Assembly: GCA_021812265.1 (NCBI GenBank)
Contig: JAKAOI010000153.1
Coordinates: 1 to 6,191 of the forward strand
Source of the DNA: Chloroflexota bacterium
Lineage (GTDB): Bacteria > Chloroflexota > Ktedonobacteria > Ktedonobacterales > JACDGC01
Direction of reading: 5' to 3'
Length of the DNA stretch: 6,191 nucleotides
Of the stretch, positions 1-5,188 are shown one piece after another. The position numbers and the translations under genes are program-made. The stretch's first letter is position 1, and every line of letters begins with the position of its first letter. A model generated the notes under the pieces. The model had not been told where the DNA came from. It worked only from the letters and a program-made list of their open reading frames with translations, and ran no database searches.

Positions 1-12
1 TATAATACTCCC
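1..12 (+). repeat. Left terminal inverted repeat (IRL) of the IS
   Basis: TATAATACTCCC matches the reverse complement of 1234-1245 without mismatch. Its first six bases are a consensus -10 hexamer pointing into the element. More distal similarity (ACCAGAAGAT at 23-32 against ACCAAAAAAT in the right end) suggests a bipartite transposase-binding end of about 32 bp. The repeat may extend left of base 1. Confidence 0.85.
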
Positions 13-76
13 GGGATATTGAACCAGAAGATATGTTAAACTAGGAAGGGGTGAAAGAAGGAAAGAGGAGCCAAAA

Positions 77-355
77 ATGGGAAATCTCCGAAAAAGACAC
101 AGCAAAGAATTCAAGGCAAAAGTAGCCATAGAAGCAATACGAGGGATGAAAACAGCAAGCGAAATAGCGAGTGAATATGGAGTGCATCCCGTGCAAATCA
201 CGCAATGGAAGAAGCAACTCCTTGAAGGAAGTCCAGGCTTGTTTGAAACAGGAAAATCCCAAAAGGATGAGAAAGAAACGCTCATCGAACGGCTCTATCA
301 GCAGATTGGTCAACTCCAAGTAGAAGTAGACTGGCTGCGAAAAAAGGGGCTTTAA
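77..355 (+). CDS. IS3-family transposase OrfA (HTH/leucine zipper)
   Basis: This 92-residue protein recognises the IS ends and supplies the DNA-binding part of the OrfAB transposase. The helix-turn-helix lies at about residues 11-48, with family-typical HSKEFKAKVAIEAIRG near the start and GVHPVQITQWKKQLLEG at 35-51. A leucine-zipper coiled coil follows, with heptad positions L73/L80/L87 and I70/I77/V84, as expected for oligomerisation. The ATG at 77 has AGGAG at 66-70, six bases upstream, which fixes the start. The frame ends two bases before the orfB GTG. Translation can leave it by -1 slippage at codons 89-90. Alone, OrfA commonly acts as a regulator of transposition in this family. Confidence 0.92.
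   Translation: MGNLRKRHSKEFKAKVAIEAIRGMKTASEIASEYGVHPVQITQWKKQLLEGSPGLFETGKSQKDEKETLIERLYQQIGQLQVEVDWLRKKGL
340..346 (+). promoter_or_regulatory. Programmed -1 ribosomal frameshift site (A AAA AAG)
   Basis: The zero-frame codons are CGA AAA AAG GGG, so A_AAA_AAG is in exactly the phase needed for tandem slippage from AAA-AAG to AAA-AAA. The -1 frame then reads GGG GCT TTA AAT GTG and continues into orfB with no stop, giving a 368-residue OrfAB (90 residues from OrfA plus 278). A possible stimulator is a weak 5-bp stem, TGTGG at 357-361 with CCACA at 386-390, starting ten bases downstream. The heptamer also forms part of an AAGGGG sequence that could serve as a ribosome-binding site for the GTG at 358. 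Confidence 0.82.
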
Positions 356-357
356 AT

Positions 358-1182
358 GTGGACCAAAAGCGAGCGTTGATTGATCCCACAGATGAGCAGC
401 TCAGCATCCGGCAGCAATGTGCCACATTGGGGTTGGCGCGTTCTAGTTATTATTTTGAACCCCAAGGAGAAAGCGAAGAGAATTTGTATTTCATGAGATT
501 GCTGGATGAACAGTATCTCAAAACACCCAGTTATGGAGTTCGTCGTATGACAGAATGGCTGATTCGTCAAGGGTATCACGTCAATGACAAGCGAATACGA
601 CGATTGCTGCGATTGATGGGAATTGAGGCTATCTATCCGCATCCTCATCTCAGTATACCTGGTGAACCAGAAAAGAGATATCCGTATTTGTTACGAGGTG
701 TGACCATTGAACGGTCAAACCAGGTCTGGTCTACGGATATTACCTATGTGAGAATGCCACGAGGATTTCTCTATTTGGTCGCTGTGATCGATTGGCACAG
801 CCGGTATGTGTTGTCCTGGGAATTGTCGAATACGTTAGACACGTCCTTTTGCTTAACTGCCCTGGAAAATGCGTTCACTCACGCTCGCCCGGAAATATTC
901 AATACCGATCAGGGGTCGCAATTTACCAGCCAAGCGTACATTGAACGATTGCTTTCTGCGGAGGTTCGGATTAGTTGGGATGGACGGGGACGTGCCCTTG
1001 ATAATATCTTTATTGAACGGTTATGGCGAACCGTGAAGTATGAGGAGATCTATTTGCACGAGTATCAAACGGTTGCTGAAGCGAATTCTCACCTGGAACG
1101 CTTTTTTCGCTTCTATAACCAGGAGCGTCTCCATCAAAGTTTGGATTATCAAACTCCAGCAGAAGTCTATTTCATTCAGTAA
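358..1182 (+). CDS. IS3-family transposase OrfB (DD35E integrase core)
   Basis: This is the catalytic part of the transposase, a retroviral-integrase-like RNase H fold. It is normally made mainly as OrfAB by frameshifting; 274 residues are counted from the GTG at 358. An HTH_21-type region lies at about 40-100 (TPSYGVRRMTEWL and NDKRIRRLLRLMGIEAIYP). The rve core begins near 115. The catalytic triad is visible: D127 in VWSTDITYV, D184 in FNTDQGSQFTS and E220 in NIFIERLWRTVKYEEIYL, with 35 residues between the last two. The C-terminus carries RFYNQERLHQSLDYQTPAEVY, the usual end of the family. No internal stop or frameshift is seen, so the enzyme looks functional. Independent initiation at the GTG is possible but uncertain. 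Confidence 0.93.
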   Translation: MDQKRALIDPTDEQLSIRQQCATLGLARSSYYFEPQGESEENLYFMRLLDEQYLKTPSYGVRRMTEWLIRQGYHVNDKRIRRLLRLMGIEAIYPHPHLSIPGEPEKRYPYLLRGVTIERSNQVWSTDITYVRMPRGFLYLVAVIDWHSRYVLSWELSNTLDTSFCLTALENAFTHARPEIFNTDQGSQFTSQAYIERLLSAEVRISWDGRGRALDNIFIERLWRTVKYEEIYLHEYQTVAEANSHLERFFRFYNQERLHQSLDYQTPAEVYFIQ

Positions 1183-1213
1183 ATACTGCTTTCTTCTTTA
1201 ACATACTTTGACC

Positions 1214-1245
1214 ATTTTTTGGTCTTGACATTGGGGAGTATTATA
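1214..1245 (-). repeat. Right terminal inverted repeat (IRR) of the IS
   Basis: Reading inward on the minus strand from 1245, the first 12 bases equal the left end. The subterminal ACCAAAAAAT block at 1223-1214 aligns with 23-32 of the left end. A small perfect stem, GACCA/TGGTC with a five-T loop, spans 1210-1224 and overlaps the inner block. It has no trailing T-run, so it is not read as an intrinsic terminator. Confidence 0.82.
1225..1230 (+). promoter_or_regulatory. Outward-facing -35 hexamer in the right IS end
   Basis: TTGACA is a perfect -35 consensus directed out of the element. In an excised circle with abutted ends, the 15 bases 1231-1245 plus a 2-3 base spacer would place it 17-18 bp before TATAAT at 1-6, making a near-ideal sigma-70 promoter for orfA. 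Such junction promoters are established for IS911, IS2 and relatives. In the integrated copy the best downstream -10 match is TAAGAT at 1250-1255, with a poor 19-bp spacing, so outward transcription here would be weak. Confidence 0.6.
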
Positions 1246-1403
1246 AGAGTAAGATAAAATAAAATCTATTGAAGATTTTTGTTTATGCCAAGTTGCGCAA
1301 TGATCGCGCCTTCGTATGGGGGTTGAAATGTTCCCATATCATGACATAAAAATATTCTGTGGCATGCGTGAAAATCACAATAGAAAAATAATTTGAGGCT
1401 ATT
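1246..1403 (+). other. Leader region between the IS and the glycosyltransferase operon
   Basis: This AT-rich stretch has no convincing ORF. It should contain the native promoter of the downstream genes. The best sigma-70-like match is TTGAAA at 1323-1328 with TAAAAA at 1347-1352 (18-bp spacing), which is weak. An inverted repeat, TATGGG at 1315-1320 with CCCATA at 1333-1338, overlaps that -35. A short GTGA/TCAC repeat lies at 1368-1378. No tRNA or riboswitch is recognised. Confidence 0.4.
1315..1338 (+). promoter_or_regulatory. Inverted repeat / hairpin in the glycosyltransferase leader
   Basis: TATGGG and CCCATA form a perfect 6-bp stem. As RNA, two further G-U pairs would extend it to 8 bp around a TTGAAATG loop. 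It lies 65 bases before the TTG start and overlaps a candidate -35 box, so it could be an operator or a 5' leader structure. No T-run follows, so it is not a terminator. Confidence 0.3.
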
Positions 1404-2708
1404 TTGAAACGTTCACAAAAAAAACACCTAAACATTGCAATGATTGCTTATACCGAATATCTAATAGATCCGCGTGTGAGGCGCGAAGCCGAGTGTTTAG
1501 CCGATCGCGGCGATAATGTTGATTTTTTATGTTTGCGGCAGCCAAAAAATGTGGCAGACAGCAAACCAGCGCAGTGGGAAACCATTGATGGTGTGCGTGT
1601 TTGTCATTTGCCAATGTATAAATATCAAGGTGAAAGTTCTTTTGCATATTTATTAAGTTATATCCGTTTTTTCTTTTTAAGTTTTTGGTATATCAATGGT
1701 TTATATTTCCGAAAAAAATATGATGTTATTCATGTAAATAATATGCCTGATTTTTTGGTGTTTACTACTATAATTCCCAGAATTTTGAGATGTAAAGTAA
1801 TATTAGATATTCATGATTTAACTTCTGAATTGTATGGCTTGAAATTTGAATCTAAGAAAAATAGTATTCTTTTAAAATTATTAAAAATTCAAGAGGCGCT
1901 GAGTTTACGTTATGCAAACAAAGTTTTAACGGTGCATGAGCCGTATCGCAGAAAGTTAATGGATCGCAAAGTTCCCGAAAATAAAATCACTGTTTTGCTC
2001 AATACACCCGATGAAAAACTTTTTTCACTGCAAGATTACGGTACACGAAAAATATCAACAGTTGCCATGAAAAATAATACCCAAGCTACTATAGTGTATC
2101 ATGGCACAATTGTGGAGCGCTATGGCATTCAATTAATTATACAAGCATTAGCGTATCTGCGAATTCACGAGCCAGATCTTCATATCAACGCTAAAATATA
2201 TGGGCGCGGTGAATTTGTTCCACAGTTACGTGAACTGAATAGAACATTAAATACTGAAGATATTGTTTATATTCACGGCAAGCATATCCCGTTAACTGAT
2301 GTTCCGGATGTACTGATTGAAGGAGATATTGCGGTAGTGCCAAACATCCGAAACGCATATAATGAATATGCGTTATCAACAAAATTATTGGAATATATTT
2401 CAGTTGGCATCCCTGCAATTGTTTCATATATGTCTATCAATGCTGAATATTTTGATAATGAAATGGTGGTATTCTTTGAGTCGGGAAATGTTGCAGAACT
2501 TGCAAAAGCCATTTCATATCTTACCAGAAATCCGGCTAAAAGACGCGCGATGGCGCAAATTGCGCATCAGCGGTTTGTGCAAAAATATAGCTGGGCAGCC
2601 ATGAAGCTTGATTACTATAAATTGGTTGACACATTAGCTGGCCGCGATCCAGATTATTCGCAGCCTTCTCAAGGTAAACCACAAAATCAATCTGTTTATG
2701 TCCGGTAA
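1404..2708 (+). CDS. GT4-type glycosyltransferase (first gene of the pair)
   Basis: This is a probable retaining GT-B glycosyltransferase that moves a sugar from a nucleotide donor to a growing cell-surface glycan at the cytoplasmic face of the membrane; donor and acceptor cannot be told. The N-terminal Rossmann domain starts at LNIAMIAYTEYLIDPRVRRE (9-28), followed by a hydrophobic patch at about 79-102 that may touch the membrane, then YDVIHVNNMPDF (106-117) and KVILDIHDLTSELY (131-144). The C-terminal donor domain has IVYHGTIVERYGIQ (230-243), YGRGE (266-270) and NEYALSTKLLEYISVGIPAI (320-339). The glutamate pair is E321/E330, spaced x8 rather than the classical x7. The 434-residue length is normal. 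The TTG start at 1404 is supported by GAGG at 1395-1398 and an upstream in-frame stop at 1389; the next ATG (codon 13) would delete the first strand. The segment around 1620-1900 is markedly AT-rich. Confidence 0.86.
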   Translation: MKRSQKKHLNIAMIAYTEYLIDPRVRREAECLADRGDNVDFLCLRQPKNVADSKPAQWETIDGVRVCHLPMYKYQGESSFAYLLSYIRFFFLSFWYINGLYFRKKYDVIHVNNMPDFLVFTTIIPRILRCKVILDIHDLTSELYGLKFESKKNSILLKLLKIQEALSLRYANKVLTVHEPYRRKLMDRKVPENKITVLLNTPDEKLFSLQDYGTRKISTVAMKNNTQATIVYHGTIVERYGIQLIIQALAYLRIHEPDLHINAKIYGRGEFVPQLRELNRTLNTEDIVYIHGKHIPLTDVPDVLIEGDIAVVPNIRNAYNEYALSTKLLEYISVGIPAIVSYMSINAEYFDNEMVVFFESGNVAELAKAISYLTRNPAKRRAMAQIAHQRFVQKYSWAAMKLDYYKLVDTLAGRDPDYSQPSQGKPQNQSVYVR

Positions 2709-3820
2709 TGAAAGAGAAGAAAATGAACGATTCTATTCAATCATCTTCTATGCGCAAAAAACAGCTGAGTGTTTTAGTTGTTACAGCGGCGTATCCCGAA
2801 AAAGGCAACAGAGGCGGCGCATTTTTGGAACGCGAAGTTGAAGGACTGCGCCAAGAAGGTATTGATGTCACCGTTTTACATTTGAAAGGTAAACTAAAAT
2901 ATATCACTGGGGCCTTGAAGGTATTCGCAGCGTCTTTTTCTCGGAAGTATGATATTATTCATGGACATTATAGTTTTTGCGGCGCCGTGGCGCGCTGCCA
3001 ATTTCTTAAACCGGTGGTTATTTCATTCTGGGGGACAGATTTACTGACAAATCCAGCTCTGCCTGATACTTTATCGCGTAAGATAAGCCGCGCCATGTCA
3101 CCGATTATCGCTAAAATGGTCGATTGGAACACTACCCCTATTCCTTATATGACCACATTAATTCCAGGATCTAGAGTTCGAGTCGTAACCCAAGGTATTG
3201 ATTTTACCACTTTCTATCCGATTCCTCAGTTAGAAGCAAGAAAAAAGCTGGGCTTAGATCTAAATCTCAATCATCGGTATATTTTGTTTTGCTCAGATCC
3301 TAAGCGACCGGTAAAAGGTTTTCCCATTGCAGAAGCTGCAGTGGCTCAATTGCGCCAAGAAGGTATGGATGTTGAGTTGCTGATTGTTAATAATCAGCCT
3401 CAAGAAAAATTGTTGTTATATTATAACGCCGGTGATGTTATTGTTGTTCCATCCTATTGGGAAGCAGGGCCATATGTAGTTAAAGAAGCTATGGCTTGCA
3501 ATTTGTCGGTTATTGCTACAGATGTGGGCGATGTTCGCGAGATTACCAAAAAAACCTTTGGTTGCGTGATTGCTGAAAGAAACCCCGAAGCTTTTGCCGC
3601 CGCAATTAAACAAACTTTATTATCTGTTCGCAAAACAACAGGGCGGCAAGATATTGCTCATTTAACCTATCGCAATTTTATTGAAAAAGTTACATCGGTA
3701 TATATTGATGTGCTGAAACGCCGAAAAAAAATCACCTCAATTGATGATTTAGCTATTACTCGGCTGGAAGATGATTCAAGTAATGTTGATATTACGGTGA
3801 AACATCCTACTGTTTCATAG
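2708..3820 (+). CDS. GT4-type glycosyltransferase (second gene of the pair)
   Basis: This second retaining GT-B enzyme (370 residues) probably adds another sugar in the same glycan pathway. The N-terminal domain shows LSVLVVTAAYPEKGNRGGAF (20-39, the glycine-rich loop), YDIIHGHYSFCGAVA (81-95) and VVISFWGTDLL (103-113). The C-terminal domain has CSDPKRPVKGFP (195-206), where R200/K203 match the donor-phosphate-binding pair, then VVPSYWEAGPYVVKEAMAC (246-264). The classical E-x7-E pair is E252/E260, followed by ATDVGDVREI (270-279). The ATG at 2708 overlaps the previous TAA as TAATG, suggesting translational coupling, since no strong ribosome-binding site precedes it. ATG at 2723 behind AGAGAAG is an alternative start that loses nothing conserved. 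The last 35 residues form a charged tail beyond the fold. Specificity is unknown. Confidence 0.88.
   Translation: MKEKKMNDSIQSSSMRKKQLSVLVVTAAYPEKGNRGGAFLEREVEGLRQEGIDVTVLHLKGKLKYITGALKVFAASFSRKYDIIHGHYSFCGAVARCQFLKPVVISFWGTDLLTNPALPDTLSRKISRAMSPIIAKMVDWNTTPIPYMTTLIPGSRVRVVTQGIDFTTFYPIPQLEARKKLGLDLNLNHRYILFCSDPKRPVKGFPIAEAAVAQLRQEGMDVELLIVNNQPQEKLLLYYNAGDVIVVPSYWEAGPYVVKEAMACNLSVIATDVGDVREITKKTFGCVIAERNPEAFAAAIKQTLLSVRKTTGRQDIAHLTYRNFIEKVTSVYIDVLKRRKKITSIDDLAITRLEDDSSNVDITVKHPTVS
3798..3817. terminator. Weak hairpin at the convergent gene ends
   Basis: TGAAACA at 3798-3804 pairs perfectly with TGTTTCA at 3811-3817 around a six-base loop, ending immediately before the TAG stop of the second glycosyltransferase. 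The stop codons of the two convergent genes are only two bases apart, so any terminator must lie within coding sequence. The stem is AT-rich and no T-run follows on either strand, so termination here is doubtful. Confidence 0.22.
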
Positions 3821-3822
3821 CG

Positions 3823-4920
3823 TTAGGCCCCATATCCGGTCAGTTCGGTATATCCATATCCCGGAATCGTTGCGCCGTGTATTTCAGCGCTTACTTGACA
3901 GTCACCTTCCCAATAAATATTTCCTGTTGTTTGTGTTGTTATCAATTCTTGATTTGCTAATATAGGCGATATGGTTATAACAATCCCGCCTAATTGCAGT
4001 TTCCATCCCGAGGGATAGGTTATTCCCGTTTGCGGACTTTTCCATGTCCCTAAAATTTGTTCTTTAATAGCAGCTTCCGGGATTGTTGAGGATACTCCTT
4101 GCGCGTTGATGGCTGTGCTAAATAGTGATACGGGGGAGCCACTCGCGTTTCGAATAACATAAATCATATATTCGGTATTATTGCTTAATTGAACACTAAA
4201 CCAATTCCAGCCGATTCCACCAACTCCGATAAAATTGCCCCACTGATGATCCATCCAAGCCAGCCCTGTAATAGGTATGGCAGCGCCATTATCGATGATA
4301 GTTCCGCTTAATATTAATCGCGTGTAAGAATAGTAATAAGAAAAACCGGCGGCGCCATATGTTAAAAGCCCTCCATTATGCAACGCCGGCGGCTTAACGC
4401 TTGCCAGTGATACTTGCAAGGTATATCCGGACATAGAGGCGCCAAGAGTGTCTTTTCCGTTCACGCCATTCATAAACCAGTCGCCGATTTTTAAATGGAA
4501 TCCATCTGCGGAGGTTCCATTAGGAATACTGGCGTTTGGCTCTATCTGTAGTTGCTGTAAATAGTGAAATTGCTTCTTGTTTATATCTGTAATTGCAAAA
4601 TGTCCGATATATGTCGGAGGAACAAATCCGCGCAAAACTTGAAAAAATGTCAGCTCAAATCCATAGGACCGTGTAACGCCGGCAGCGTCCTTTCCTGAAA
4701 AATGTCCCGTGAAATACCACCATTCTGTTAAATCGCGGTGCGGCGCTTCATCCCATGGCAAATGAATTGGCGGCAGCGCTGTTGCTGTGGCAGTGGGCTG
4801 CGCTGCGGGCAGCGATTTTCCTTGCGCAATAACACCGGGTACGCCACAAGATGTCAGTAAAATCAAGAGAATCATCGGTAATGTTAATTGAGCGCCACGC
4901 AGCCATTTTTTCATTGTCAA
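3823..4920 (-). CDS. AttH/CrtC-like double-lipocalin lipoprotein
   Basis: This is an envelope lipoprotein of the family annotated as hydroxyneurosporene synthase/carotenoid 1,2-hydratase-like or 'predicted secreted hydrolase'. The fold is two tandem lipocalin barrels; members are thought to bind or act on lipophilic molecules, and the substrate here is unknown. A signal peptide precedes the lipobox LTSC (C25), then a Thr/Ala/Pro linker (42-50). Family motifs are EWWYFTGHF (66-74), YGFELTFFQVLRG (86-98), YIGHFAITD (104-112), GLAWMDHQWGNF (219-230), GWNWFSVQL (237-245), YWEGD (336-340) and GYGYTELTGY (354-363). The 365-residue length is complete. No carotenoid genes are nearby, so a role in carotenoid synthesis is not supported. 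TTG at 4920 has GGAA eight bases upstream; ATG at 4914 is a reasonable alternative start two codons later. Confidence 0.86.
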   Translation of the reverse strand: MTMKKWLRGAQLTLPMILLILLTSCGVPGVIAQGKSLPAAQPTATATALPPIHLPWDEAPHRDLTEWWYFTGHFSGKDAAGVTRSYGFELTFFQVLRGFVPPTYIGHFAITDINKKQFHYLQQLQIEPNASIPNGTSADGFHLKIGDWFMNGVNGKDTLGASMSGYTLQVSLASVKPPALHNGGLLTYGAAGFSYYYSYTRLILSGTIIDNGAAIPITGLAWMDHQWGNFIGVGGIGWNWFSVQLSNNTEYMIYVIRNASGSPVSLFSTAINAQGVSSTIPEAAIKEQILGTWKSPQTGITYPSGWKLQLGGIVITISPILANQELITTQTTGNIYWEGDCQVSAEIHGATIPGYGYTELTGYGA

Positions 4921-4938
4921 GTACTGATTTCCATTTAT

Positions 4939-4967
4939 ATCATAAAGTTATGCAGCCAAACTGTCCT
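4939..4967 (-). promoter_or_regulatory. Candidate sigma-70 promoter of the lipoprotein gene
   Basis: On the minus strand AGGACA (4967-4962, 4 of 6 to the -35 consensus) is followed after exactly 17 bp by TATGAT (4944-4939, 5 of 6). Initiation near 4932 would leave a leader of only about 12-18 bases. Position and spacing are good, but the intergenic DNA is AT-rich, so chance matches are likely. Confidence 0.42.
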
Positions 4968-5161
4968 ACTACAAATATAGCAAAAAATAAAAAACAATTG
5001 CATTTATTTTTCCTCACAATAGCATAAACTCCCATCGCAGCAAATACGATTAAGAATATATGTTCAAATGAAAAACCCTTCAGAATATTGCGCCATATGC
5101 CGATAGATATGGATGTATGAGAATACATATGTTTTAAAATTTTCGCATACGTACATATCAT
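4940..5161 (-). CDS. Doubtful small membrane-like ORF
   Basis: This 73-codon frame starts at ATG 5161 and would encode a peptide with hydrophobic stretches at about 33-47 (HIFLIVFAAMGVYAIV) and 55-72 (NCFLFFAIFVVGQFGCI), separated by RKNKC. No Shine-Dalgarno-like sequence precedes the ATG. The frame overlaps both candidate promoters of the divergent neighbours, and I recognise no family. It could be a remnant of a longer polytopic protein, a small membrane protein, or chance reading of AT-rich DNA. The last seems most likely. Confidence 0.2.
   Translation of the reverse strand: MICTYAKILKHMYSHTSISIGIWRNILKGFSFEHIFLIVFAAMGVYAIVRKNKCNCFLFFAIFVVGQFGCITL
5113..5128. repeat. Perfect short inverted repeat in the divergent intergenic region
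   Basis: ATGTAT and ATACAT flank GAGA, giving a perfect 6-bp stem with a GNRA-type tetraloop. CATATG palindromes lie at 5094-5099 and 5126-5131, 32 bp apart. The repeat sits just upstream of the candidate promoter for the SPFH gene, so it could be an operator. No known regulator site is recognised. Confidence 0.25.
5133..5161 (+). promoter_or_regulatory. Candidate sigma-70 promoter of the SPFH gene
   Basis: TTTAAA (5133-5138, 4 of 6) and TATCAT (5156-5161, 5 of 6) are separated by 17 bp. Transcription would start near 5168, about 21 bases before the ATG and ahead of the GGAG ribosome-binding site at 5177-5180. The support is positional and by consensus only. Confidence 0.4.
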
Positions 5162-5188
5162 AGCGGAATAAGGGATGGAGATCGGATC

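Larger units (their letters stand above)
1..1245 (+). mobile_element. Complete IS3-family insertion sequence (about 1245 bp)
   Basis: The element is bounded by a perfect 12-bp inverted repeat: TATAATACTCCC at 1-12 and its reverse complement at 1234-1245. After a mismatched stretch, similarity resumes inside the repeat (ACCA.AA.AT at 23-32 on the left and in the matching place on the right). Between the ends lie orfA and orfB, overlapping in expression through a -1 frameshift site, which is the standard IS3-family plan. Size and two-frame organisation are normal for the family. Both reading frames are intact, so the copy may be active. The left flank is outside the window, so the exact outer boundary and any 3-5 bp target duplication cannot be verified. 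The ends do not begin with the TG...CA usual in the family, so the true terminus could differ by a few bases. The IS subgroup is not assigned. Confidence 0.88.

Noticed and set aside
41..319. Minus-strand ORF opposite orfA
   Set aside because: It lies wholly over orfA, which has clear family motifs and a good ribosome-binding site; it is a shadow frame.
352..648. Minus-strand ORF opposite the start of orfB
   Set aside because: Antisense shadow of a well-supported transposase, with no recognisable domain.
1210..1224. GACCA-TTTTT-TGGTC hairpin as an intrinsic terminator for the IS
   Set aside because: The T-run is in the loop, not after the stem, and the sequence is better explained as part of the right inverted repeat.
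2191..2604. Several 78-80 codon frames within the first glycosyltransferase
   Set aside because: All overlap the conserved C-terminal GT-B domain in other frames and show no domain or initiation signal.
3416..3613. Minus-strand ORF within the second glycosyltransferase
   Set aside because: Antisense to the conserved E-x7-E region; a shadow frame.
4915..4920. TTGACA on the minus strand as a -35 box
   Set aside because: It coincides with the start codon of the lipoprotein gene (TTG ACA ATG), and a promoter there would lie inside the coding sequence.
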